From an uncultured Clostridia bacterium (lineage in GTDB: Bacteria > Bacillota > Clostridia > Christensenellales > Borkfalkiaceae): a DNA stretch of 64,000 nucleotides. The stretch covers positions 1-64,000 of the forward strand of contig CAKQME010000004.1 in the NCBI GenBank assembly GCA_934254815.1, read 5' to 3'. The notes under the pieces are model-generated. The model made no database searches and was not told where the DNA came from. It saw only the letters and a program-made list of their open reading frames with translations. Both the position numbers and the translations under genes were made by a program. Positions 1 to 6,883 of this stretch are shown here, in pieces; position 1 is the first letter of the stretch, and every line of letters begins with the position of its first letter.

Positions 1-75
1 AACACAGAAGTTAAGCTCTGCCGCGCCGATAGTACTTGACGGGTGACTGTCCGGGAGGCTAGGTCGTTGCCACTT
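1..75 (+). rRNA. rrf: 5S ribosomal RNA, 3' part
   Basis: The window opens inside a 5S rRNA gene. The sequence AACACAGAAGTTAAGCTCT followed by GCGCCGATAGTACTTG and a closing arm ending near AGGTCGTTGCCACTT matches the conserved 3' two thirds of bacterial 5S rRNA (helix III loop region, then helices IV and V). The 5' part lies outside the window. It implies that an rRNA operon ends here. No tRNA gene follows it within the window. Confidence 0.93.
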
Positions 76-85
76 TCCACTTAAG

Positions 86-114
86 CCGAGTAAGAAAAAC
101 TTACTCGGTTTTTT
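86..114 (+). terminator. Intrinsic terminator of the rRNA operon
   Basis: A perfect 9-bp stem CCGAGTAAG / CTTACTCGG around an AAAAA loop is followed directly by TTTTTT. It sits 11 bases after the 5S rRNA end and is the expected factor-independent terminator of the rRNA operon. Confidence 0.92.
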
Positions 115-181
115 CTTACTGTTTTTTACTTTCATTCCAAAACTAAAATATCCGTCAGAGCATTAAACTAAGGGGCAAAGT

Positions 182-221
182 AAAACGTTGAGGTGTAAGA
201 GAAAAACACCCCAACGTTTAT
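182..221. terminator. Hairpin between rRNA operon and LRR gene, likely terminator of the leftward operon
   Basis: AAAACGTTGAGGTGT pairs with ACACCCCAACGTTT, a 14-bp stem with one A/C mismatch and a short A-rich loop. Read leftwards the stem ends in GTTTTAC, a short U-run, so it could end the minus-strand lipoprotein operon whose last stop codon is at 298. The rest of 115-297 holds nothing else that I can support. Confidence 0.5.
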
Positions 222-248
222 TTTAGAACCTTTTAGAATCGCTAATAT

Positions 249-1891
249 CGTGTACAGCGTGTCGCTGCCGTTGCTTACGCTCTGAGCGACGGCAATCTCA
301 GACCGCCCATAGAATAGGAGTTTTGCCGTCGGAATCGTAATGCCAGAAATTGCCGCTTGTCGTGGGCTTATTTTCACTGTAAAAACATACCGTAGGCGAT
401 GCCTCGCCCATATTGCATTTATATCCTGTCTTTAGCCAATCTTTTTCGTTTCCGCAATAATAGATGTACTTGATGTGCACTTGCTCGCTTGCCGGTCTGT
501 CCTGCAACACAGCAAAAAAATCAAATGCCTGACGCCCTATTGTTTTTACCGAGTAGGGGATTACGATATAATCCATATATACGCCGTTAAATCCGTAAAT
601 CTGTATTTCCAAAGTCCCTTCGGGAAGTATAACGGTTTTAAAGTGTGATCTACCAAACGGAAACGTATCGGTTTTTGTTTTAGCCGCTAAAGTAATCGTT
701 TCGGCTATAATACTACTAAATGAATCCTCTTCCAGATAATCTACAGCCGTAACGTCTATATGTTTTACAGTATCCATTCCATAAGTAAAAGCAGATCTTG
801 CAATAGTTGAAACTCCTTCAGGAACAATAAATCGTTCTTTCTCCAACCCCGGAGGATATTTTATAAGCGTTTTACCGTCATACGAATATAGAACTCCATC
901 CACAGCCTTAAAATGTGTGTTTTTTTCATTTACCCTTATTTCTTTTAAGTATTTACACCCATCGAAATTTTCTGAAGCAAGTATTTCGAGATTTTCGGGT
1001 AATGTTATCTCTTGAATCTTACAATATGTAAAACAGTCGTGACCTATTTCTTTTAGGTTGCCATCTTCTTCAAACGTTATTTTTTCTAAATTGGAATATA
1101 GAATATCGTGGCAATAAAAGGCACCTGAGTCTATTATTTCTATTGACTTTGGGAATATAAGTTCTTTAAGATTGGGGCAACAATTAAAAGCAGACAACCC
1201 TATTCTTTTAAGTTGTTTTGGGAAATTCAACTCACTGATATCTGCAAAAGAAAAAGATCTATTGCCTATTATTTCCGTATATGCGGGGAAACGAATAGCT
1301 GTGATTCCCGAATTTGCTATGCTACCATGATCGGGGACAGTGAAACCGTCATCGGCTATTTTCGTAACAGCCTCACCATTAACCCTATCGGGCATAACAA
1401 GTTTCTTCGTAAGGTCGGTTTCTCCTTTTGCAACGGAATAGCCGTCTGTTATTTTCGCATATTCCAAGCCTTTCGAAACAAACTCGGTTTCATACTCGAA
1501 AACGCTTTCGTCTGAATTTTCTTTTGTCTTTCCTCCCTCTGCCGTAATAGTAAAACGATTAAGCCCCGACTTAGTCTTTATACAATCCGAAACGTCGATA
1601 TAATTATTTTTTGTTTTCAGCTCGACCCCGTTTGCGTCTATAATATAACCTATGGCGGGGTTTATTCTATCCCATTTCAAAACATATTTTGTTTTAAAGG
1701 TATTGGTATCGTAATCGAGTTCTATAAAAGGGTTTTGCGGAGAACCGAGTTTTTCTTTGTTTGTTATAACAGACGTGCGGCTTTTGCCGCACGCCGTTAC
1801 ACCTGCCAAAACAAGCGCAATAAAAAGAACAGTTATAAAAATCTTTTTTACCATTTTCTGCATCTGTTTCTCCTTAATTTATTGATTCTAA
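249..1891. repeat. Tandem duplication, copy 1 (1.64 kb)
   Basis: This block recurs directly next to it at 1893-3532, offset by 1,644 bases. It carries a complete LRR lipoprotein gene and, at its right end, the ATTTATTGATTCTAA remnant of the 3' end of the 200-residue gene that precedes copy 2. That remnant shows that the unit was duplicated from the neighbourhood of 3515. The coding cores look identical, whereas both edges differ. No transposase or terminal inverted repeat accompanies it. Confidence 0.9.
298..1863 (-). CDS. BspA-type leucine-rich-repeat lipoprotein (copy 1)
   Basis: A 521-residue secreted lipoprotein. The N-terminus is a lipoprotein signal peptide with hydrophobic core and lipobox VTAC (lipidated Cys25), so it should sit on the outer face of the membrane. 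From about residue 130 on it shows repeats of the LRR_5 (BspA) kind, for example 'ITAIRFPAYTEIIGNRSFS' and 'LEKITFEEDGNLKEIGHDCF', each about 23 residues. Such proteins usually bind host or matrix ligands; no catalytic motif is seen. AAGGAG lies 6 bases before the ATG. It is the last gene of a leftward operon and is nearly identical to the next gene upstream, differing at the N-terminal 8 residues (MQKMVKKIFI against MQKRIKILI). Confidence 0.85.
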   Translation of the reverse strand: MQKMVKKIFITVLFIALVLAGVTACGKSRTSVITNKEKLGSPQNPFIELDYDTNTFKTKYVLKWDRINPAIGYIIDANGVELKTKNNYIDVSDCIKTKSGLNRFTITAEGGKTKENSDESVFEYETEFVSKGLEYAKITDGYSVAKGETDLTKKLVMPDRVNGEAVTKIADDGFTVPDHGSIANSGITAIRFPAYTEIIGNRSFSFADISELNFPKQLKRIGLSAFNCCPNLKELIFPKSIEIIDSGAFYCHDILYSNLEKITFEEDGNLKEIGHDCFTYCKIQEITLPENLEILASENFDGCKYLKEIRVNEKNTHFKAVDGVLYSYDGKTLIKYPPGLEKERFIVPEGVSTIARSAFTYGMDTVKHIDVTAVDYLEEDSFSSIIAETITLAAKTKTDTFPFGRSHFKTVILPEGTLEIQIYGFNGVYMDYIVIPYSVKTIGRQAFDFFAVLQDRPASEQVHIKYIYYCGNEKDWLKTGYKCNMGEASPTVCFYSENKPTTSGNFWHYDSDGKTPILWAV

Positions 1892-1892
1892 T

Positions 1893-3532
1893 CATGTACA
1901 GCGTGGCACTGCAGTTGCTAACGCTCTGAGAAACGGCAATCTCAGACCGCCCATAGAATGGGAGTTTTGCCGTCGGAATCGTAATGCCAGAAATTGCCGC
2001 TTGTCGTGGGCTTATTTTCACTGTAAAAACATACCGTAGGCGATGCCTCGCCCATATTGCATTTATATCCTGTCTTTAGCCAATCTTTTTCGTTTCCGCA
2101 ATAATAGATGTACTTGATGTGCACTTGCTCGCTTGCCGGTCTGTCCTGCAACACAGCAAAAAAATCAAATGCCTGACGCCCTATTGTTTTTACCGAGTAG
2201 GGGATTACGATATAATCCATATATACGCCGTTAAATCCGTAAATCTGTATTTCCAAAGTCCCTTCGGGAAGTATAACGGTTTTAAAGTGTGATCTACCAA
2301 ACGGAAACGTATCGGTTTTTGTTTTAGCCGCTAAAGTAATCGTTTCGGCTATAATACTACTAAATGAATCCTCTTCCAGATAATCTACAGCCGTAACGTC
2401 TATATGTTTTACAGTATCCATTCCATAAGTAAAAGCAGATCTTGCAATAGTTGAAACTCCTTCAGGAACAATAAATCGTTCTTTCTCCAACCCCGGAGGA
2501 TATTTTATAAGCGTTTTACCGTCATACGAATATAGAACTCCATCCACAGCCTTAAAATGTGTGTTTTTTTCATTTACCCTTATTTCTTTTAAGTATTTAC
2601 ACCCATCGAAATTTTCTGAAGCAAGTATTTCGAGATTTTCGGGTAATGTTATCTCTTGAATCTTACAATATGTAAAACAGTCGTGACCTATTTCTTTTAG
2701 GTTGCCATCTTCTTCAAACGTTATTTTTTCTAAATTGGAATATAGAATATCGTGGCAATAAAAGGCACCTGAGTCTATTATTTCTATTGACTTTGGGAAT
2801 ATAAGTTCTTTAAGATTGGGGCAACAATTAAAAGCAGACAACCCTATTCTTTTAAGTTGTTTTGGGAAATTCAACTCACTGATATCTGCAAAAGAAAAAG
2901 ATCTATTGCCTATTATTTCCGTATATGCGGGGAAACGAATAGCTGTGATTCCCGAATTTGCTATGCTACCATGATCGGGGACAGTGAAACCGTCATCGGC
3001 TATTTTCGTAACAGCCTCACCATTAACCCTATCGGGCATAACAAGTTTCTTCGTAAGGTCGGTTTCTCCTTTTGCAACGGAATAGCCGTCTGTTATTTTC
3101 GCATATTCCAAGCCTTTCGAAACAAACTCGGTTTCATACTCGAAAACGCTTTCGTCTGAATTTTCTTTTGTCTTTCCTCCCTCTGCCGTAATAGTAAAAC
3201 GATTAAGCCCCGACTTAGTCTTTATACAATCCGAAACGTCGATATAATTATTTTTTGTTTTCAGCTCGACCCCGTTTGCGTCTATAATATAACCTATGGC
3301 GGGGTTTATTCTATCCCATTTCAAAACATATTTTGTTTTAAAGGTATTGGTATCGTAATCGAGTTCTATAAAAGGGTTTTGCGGAGAACCGAGTTTTTCT
3401 TTGTTTGTTATAACAGACGTGCGGCTTTTGCCGCACGCCGTTACACCTGCCAAAACAAGCGCAATAAAAAGAACAGTAATTAAAATCTTTATTCTTTTCT
3501 GCATTTCCTTTTCCTCAATTTATTGATTCTAA
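1893..3532. repeat. Tandem duplication, copy 2
   Basis: Second copy of the 1.64-kb unit. Over the LRR coding core the two copies appear identical base for base, apart from one synonymous change near the stop codon (position 316 against 1960). The 50 bases beyond the stop codon differ at about seven places and the first eight codons differ too. A diverged edge around an identical core is the mark of gene conversion or purging after an older duplication. Confidence 0.9.
1942..3504 (-). CDS. BspA-type leucine-rich-repeat lipoprotein (copy 2)
   Basis: A 520-residue paralogue of the preceding gene with the same lipoprotein signal (lipidated Cys24), a short beta-rich N-terminal domain and LRR_5 repeats. 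Outside the first eight codons I see no amino-acid difference between the two. It starts 10 bases after the stop codon of the 200-residue gene and so is translated from the same leftward mRNA. An AAGGA site precedes the ATG. Function by family: surface display of a ligand-binding repeat domain. Two identical products suggest dosage or an intermediate of gene conversion rather than division of labour. Confidence 0.85.
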   Translation of the reverse strand: MQKRIKILITVLFIALVLAGVTACGKSRTSVITNKEKLGSPQNPFIELDYDTNTFKTKYVLKWDRINPAIGYIIDANGVELKTKNNYIDVSDCIKTKSGLNRFTITAEGGKTKENSDESVFEYETEFVSKGLEYAKITDGYSVAKGETDLTKKLVMPDRVNGEAVTKIADDGFTVPDHGSIANSGITAIRFPAYTEIIGNRSFSFADISELNFPKQLKRIGLSAFNCCPNLKELIFPKSIEIIDSGAFYCHDILYSNLEKITFEEDGNLKEIGHDCFTYCKIQEITLPENLEILASENFDGCKYLKEIRVNEKNTHFKAVDGVLYSYDGKTLIKYPPGLEKERFIVPEGVSTIARSAFTYGMDTVKHIDVTAVDYLEEDSFSSIIAETITLAAKTKTDTFPFGRSHFKTVILPEGTLEIQIYGFNGVYMDYIVIPYSVKTIGRQAFDFFAVLQDRPASEQVHIKYIYYCGNEKDWLKTGYKCNMGEASPTVCFYSENKPTTSGNFWHYDSDGKTPILWAV

Positions 3533-4105
3533 ATAAGTTTCTCTGTCAACTTTTGCCGGCAAGCCATAATCTATAGCAGGATCATCGCTGAAATATTTAA
3601 AATAAATATAGGTATTGGAATGTCTGACGATAGACTCTGATATTTCGTAAAACGAATCATTTGTTTTCCACCAAGATATTCCGAAAAAGAGAATCTCGTC
3701 GTAATTAAAATTAAATGCCTGACATAAATCTTCAACGCATCGAATGCCATCGAAACAATTGCTTTGATGGCCAGCATGATAAAATTCCACATATTCATAA
3801 TCATTAGTTTGCCGTACAATATGGTATCCGTTTGCTCCTAAATCATTAACGTCTAATTGTAATTGAGTCGCCAGTTGAGTTTTAAAATCTTCAATATCTA
3901 CATCGTCATAGCGCCTATCAAAAACAAAACATACGGGATAGTTGCCGATGAAATACTCCATCATATCTGAAACAATTAGTTCACAGTCTTCAGGGGCGGC
4001 TTGCGGTTTGATAGCGTTTTTCGTAGTTGAAACAGTGTTTACACCCATAAACAGCACCATAAATGCCATTAAAACGGACATGATAAAATTTTTAGTTTTT
4101 TTCAT
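3515..4105 (-). CDS. Small secreted protein of unknown function
   Basis: About 196 residues. An upstream in-frame ATG at 4117 exists, but GGAG lies 6 bases before the ATG at 4105 (MKKTKNFIMS), so that start is preferred. A signal peptide covers about residues 1-30, with cleavage probably near the TTKNAIKPQA stretch. The mature part of about 165 residues has four to five cysteines (in the region CFDGIRCVEDLC) that could form disulfides or a metal site. I recognise no family. It is the first gene of the leftward operon with the two LRR lipoproteins, so it may act at the cell surface with them. Confidence 0.7.
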   Translation of the reverse strand: MKKTKNFIMSVLMAFMVLFMGVNTVSTTKNAIKPQAAPEDCELIVSDMMEYFIGNYPVCFVFDRRYDDVDIEDFKTQLATQLQLDVNDLGANGYHIVRQTNDYEYVEFYHAGHQSNCFDGIRCVEDLCQAFNFNYDEILFFGISWWKTNDSFYEISESIVRHSNTYIYFKYFSDDPAIDYGLPAKVDRETYLESIN

Positions 4106-4179
4106 AAATGTCTCCATAATATATTATTTTTTTATGATAATCGGTGTGCGCACAACCTTTATCCGAATAAATTTTGATT

Positions 4180-4208
4180 ATTATACCACAATGCAAATAA
4201 TATGTCAA
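4180..4208 (-). promoter_or_regulatory. Sigma-A promoter of the LRR operon
   Basis: On the minus strand TTGACA (4203-4208), a 17-base spacer and TATAAT (4180-4185): a perfect consensus promoter about 75 bases ahead of the small secreted protein gene. It is the only promoter seen for the three-gene leftward operon. Confidence 0.85.
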
Positions 4209-4222
4209 GTATTTCTTAAAAA

Positions 4223-4275
4223 AATGTGATATAAGTGTGACTTATAGGAGGTATAAGCTGTACTTATATCACATT
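4223..4275. promoter_or_regulatory. 53-bp nested palindrome upstream of the LRR promoter
   Basis: Outer arms AATGTGATATAAGT (4223-4236) and ACTTATATCACATT (4262-4275) are perfect 14-bp inverted repeats. Inside them CTTATA and TATAAG pair around a GGAGG loop. It begins 15 bp upstream of the -35 box of the leftward promoter. It could be an operator for a dimeric regulator, a remnant of a small inverted-repeat element, or an RNA hairpin of a transcript entering the decayed rhamnosidase gene. No gene starts after the GGAGG at a usable distance. Confidence 0.6.
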
Positions 4276-4338
4276 GCGACGTTTTTTCTTAAACCCCGAC
4301 GGTTATTTCAGAACTTGAAATAAACGTTGATAGGCGCG

Positions 4339-5008
4339 ATGAAAAAATTCGTTGCGGCGAAAGAAAAAACTATGGTAAACAGTTTGGTTGCTAAAGGGTA
4401 TGAGTACGGCGACAGGCTTGCGCTCGACGTCGACGGCATACAGAAAAATGCCGAAAACGGATGAACCGACATATATTTCATTTCCAACGTTTTTTATTTA
4501 GAGTGTTTTAACATTTTATCAAAGACTGCGAAAATACTTGGTGACGAAAAAGAGATAGAAATTTATTTAAAAAAATACAAAAATTTGCTTGCTAATATGC
4601 GCAAAGAATATTTTACGCGAAGCGGCAGACTTGCCGTTGATACCGCTACCGCACAGGTTTTAGCGTTGCATTTTAATATCGTATAAGAAAAACATCGCAA
4701 AGAGTTGGCGAAAAAATTAAACGAGAATGTGGAAAATCATCGTTTTCGCGTGTCTACGGGTTTTGCAGACACCGCTTTTTACTTTCAACGCTAGCCGATA
4801 ACGGGTATTTTGAATCGGCGCGGTGTCTGTTGTTTAATAATGCCTGTCCCGGGTGGCTTTACGAAGTCGATATGGGAGCAACTACGATCTGGGAAAGGTG
4901 GAACGCTTTAACGGCGGACGGAAAACCAAAATCCGACGGAATGAATAGTTACAACCATTACGCTTATGGGTCGGGTGTCGGGTTTATATATAGTAAAATA
5001 GCGGGTAT
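4339..5008 (+). pseudogene. Decayed alpha-L-rhamnosidase (GH78), C-terminal half
   Basis: Translation of the plus strand, joining two frames, gives a recognisable stretch of the GH78 catalytic barrel: 'SLVAKGYEYGDRLALD', 'DIYFISNVFYLECFNIL', 'STLADNGYFESARCLL', 'GATTIWERWNALTADG' and 'GMNSYNHYAYGSG'. The frame is broken by an in-frame TGA at 4462, TAA at 4684, and a frameshift near 4780 (TAG at 4792 in the old frame). The 5' half of the gene is missing and the 3' end runs into the methyltransferase relic near 5008. It is not a functional gene. An intact but different GH78 gene lies at 61919. Confidence 0.85.
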
Positions 5009-5744
5009 AGGGCGATTATCGCCGTCTTCTGCGTTCAATTTCATAACTGCGTGACCTGTCGTGCCGCTACCTGCAAAAAAGTCAAGAATGGTTATGTCGT
5101 GAGATTTTTTGACTTTAATCAAAAATTTTATTAACTTTGTAGGCTTTGGATTGCTAAATACATTTGTTAGACTAAAAATGTTTTTAACGTCCATAGCCCC
5201 ATCTGAAGTTGTGCCATATTCCGAAACGATAGATCTTGGTTTATATCCCTCAGGTTGGCGTTGCTTAAAGTGTACAGTCCACTTGCAAGCGTTTTTCCAT
5301 AAACGACAGCCATTTGCTATGACGGAAAGTATCGTTGTTGTCGACAAAACTATCGTCGTAAACAAAATCTTTATTGCCCGTATTGTATGGCGGGTCTATG
5401 TAGATGAGGTCGATTTTGCCTTTATGCGTTTTTTCGAGCAGTTTAAGGCTTGCCAGATTATCGCCCTCGATAAGGAAATTCATTTGCCCGCCGTTGTCTA
5501 TAAACAAATTGTTGACTTCAGTCAGAACGGGTAAATTGTTTTCGAGAATTTCGTCAATGTTTTCACGATGTTCTTCGAAAACAAGCCCGTATTTTTTACC
5601 TTTGATGTCTTTTTCGATATCGGCAATATATGCGAGTAGTTGCGCCGTGTTTTCGTCCTGCGAGGCAGAAGATATAAATGCTTTTATGGCGTTTATTTTT
5701 TGTATAAGTTTTTCTCTTTTTTCTTTTGAAATATTTGTAGACAC
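4996..5744 (-). pseudogene. Decayed type III-like DNA methyltransferase (Mod) with internal deletion
   Basis: The 5' part starts at a GTG (5742-5744) with GGAGG 5 bases upstream and encodes 'INAIKAFISSASQDEN', then 'QMNFLIEGDNLASLKLL' and catalytic motif IV 'LIYIDPPYNTGN', as in type III Mod adenine methyltransferases. After 'HSKWLSFMEKRL' the frame changes near 5300 and jumps to the C-terminal motif I region, 'ILDFFAGSGTTGHAVMKLN'. About 200 residues between them, including the target-recognition region, are gone. The 3' end is lost at the junction with the GH78 relic. No Res partner is present. It is a dead restriction-modification remnant. Confidence 0.85.
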
Positions 5745-5850
5745 CGTAACCTCCGCTGAGATATACGGTGTACTTTTTGTTTCAAATTTGTTCACCGAAT
5801 ATCTTATTCGGTGAACAAAATAAAGCGAATTTTCGGTGCGCTTTTTAAAT

Positions 5851-5897
5851 ATTTATATAGAAAAAACGCAGATTTTATCTGCGTTTTTTTGTTGTGA
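5851..5897. terminator. Bidirectional terminator, copy A of a repeated element
   Basis: AAACGCAGAT and ATCTGCGTTT form a 10-bp stem with a TTT loop and A-run/T-run on the two sides, so it can stop transcription in both directions between the AraC gene (leftward) and the methyltransferase relic. About 45 bases, flanks included, match the terminator at 8876-8921, with an A-T pair in the stem exchanged for G-C. Confidence 0.85.
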
Positions 5898-5955
5898 CAA
5901 TATTGGCTTATTTATAATTATAAATCTTTATTGCAAATATCTTTGTTGCATTATT

Positions 5956-6723
5956 TTAATTCGGTTTTCTGCGGCTAAGCGAACGGTAATATGTTTGCAT
6001 ACTCGAAAAACCGGCTTCCAACGCAAGTTCGGTTTTTTTTCGCGTTTTGTCCGCGCGCGCAATGTAATCGAGACGGCGTTCGTTTATATACTCGTTTAAT
6101 CCTCTTTTCATATAGCGATGAAATACTCTCGATATATATTCCCGCGAATAGCCAAGGTCTTTGGCAATGCGCGTAAGCGAAAGCCGTTCCTTAAAGTTTT
6201 TGTCTACATATTGTAAAATTTTACGCATAAGCGTTTCGTCGCCGGCGTATTTTTCGTCGGTCAGTTCGAGTTGTGTAAATGCAAGCGCAAATATATAATT
6301 AGTTGCCGCAAACGCAACTTCGTCAGAGCAAACAGGCAGGAAAGCATACTTACAAATATGCGCGAACTCGGTTACGAGTTTTTCGTCCTTTATTACGGGA
6401 TTTGCTATTCTTAAACCGCCTTTTAGTCTTTTAAATTCACCGAGCAGCGCGGGCGGAATGATAATGACGTAATCTTCGCCGTTTAAAATCGATATATCAT
6501 AAGAATGTATCGCGTAACTATCTATAATCACCGCTTCGCCGCTTTTTACTTCGTAAGTTACGTCGTTTATCGTGATTTTCTGTTCGCCGCTTACACAAAC
6601 GTAAATTTCCGCGTTGGAGTGGTAATGCGGCGGGTAAAAGTGATTGCATTTTGCGTTGCAAGATACGCATTGTTTTTTCTCTTGCCAATATTCGTAAAAT
6701 TCCATACAATGCAATTCTATCAC
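5956..6723 (-). CDS. AraC-family transcriptional regulator
   Basis: 255 residues from a GTG start at 6723; an ATG six codons in (MEFYEYWQ, start 6705) is the alternative, and neither has a clear ribosome site. Residues 20-100 look like the cupin-type ligand domain of AraC proteins (HYHSNAEIYVCVSGEQ, then 'EAVIIDSYAIHSYDI'). Residues 160-255 form the two-helix-turn-helix AraC domain (YSREYISRVFHRYMKRGLN). It is divergent from the GH3 gene, with a paired operator between them, and by context should sense a sugar and control that glycosidase. Confidence 0.9.
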   Translation of the reverse strand: MIELHCMEFYEYWQEKKQCVSCNAKCNHFYPPHYHSNAEIYVCVSGEQKITINDVTYEVKSGEAVIIDSYAIHSYDISILNGEDYVIIIPPALLGEFKRLKGGLRIANPVIKDEKLVTEFAHICKYAFLPVCSDEVAFAATNYIFALAFTQLELTDEKYAGDETLMRKILQYVDKNFKERLSLTRIAKDLGYSREYISRVFHRYMKRGLNEYINERRLDYIARADKTRKKTELALEAGFSSMQTYYRSLSRRKPN

Positions 6724-6767
6724 AATATGGTATGAATGTAAACTTATTCGGCGTAAAAATAAAAAAA

Positions 6768-6813
6768 TAGGTCAATAAATGAGATAGAATATTCGCAAAA
6801 CGCTATTGACCTA
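6768..6813. promoter_or_regulatory. Paired operator between AraC gene and GH3 gene
   Basis: TAGGTCAATA (6768-6777) and TATTGACCTA (6804-6813) are perfect 10-bp inverted copies with centres 36 bp apart. The right copy contains the -35 box of the GH3 promoter. Copies on both sides of the divergent control region fit binding of the neighbouring AraC protein, or DNA looping. This is inference from position. Confidence 0.6.
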
Positions 6814-6834
6814 AGCCCCGATAGGGTGTATAAT
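6806..6834 (+). promoter_or_regulatory. Promoter of the GH3 gene (GGGTG class)
   Basis: TTGACC (6806-6811), a 17-base spacer ending GGGTG, and TATAAT (6829-6834), 49 bases before the ATG at 6884. The -35 lies inside an arm of the inverted repeat. The GGGTGTATAAT string recurs at other promoters in the window. Confidence 0.85.
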
Positions 6835-6883
6835 TAAACCGAAACTAATGTTTCGCCACTATAAAAATCGATAAGGAGATTTT

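Noticed and set aside
1213..1515. Plus-strand 100-residue frame inside the LRR genes (also at 2857-3159)
   Set aside because: It is found twice only because the LRR gene is duplicated; it has no ribosome site and reads opposite to a well-supported gene.
249..3532. The 1.64-kb repeat as an insertion sequence
   Set aside because: It holds only an LRR gene and the tail of a neighbour; there is no transposase, no terminal inverted repeat and no target-site duplication.
4339..4464. A 41-codon gene starting at the ATG at 4339
   Set aside because: Its translation continues past the TGA as recognisable GH78 sequence, so it is a piece of the pseudogene, not a small gene.
4462..4464. TGA read as tryptophan (alternative code)
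   Set aside because: The TGA stands where a residue is expected in a GH78 protein, but a TAA and a frameshift follow in the same frame, and many intact genes here end with TGA.
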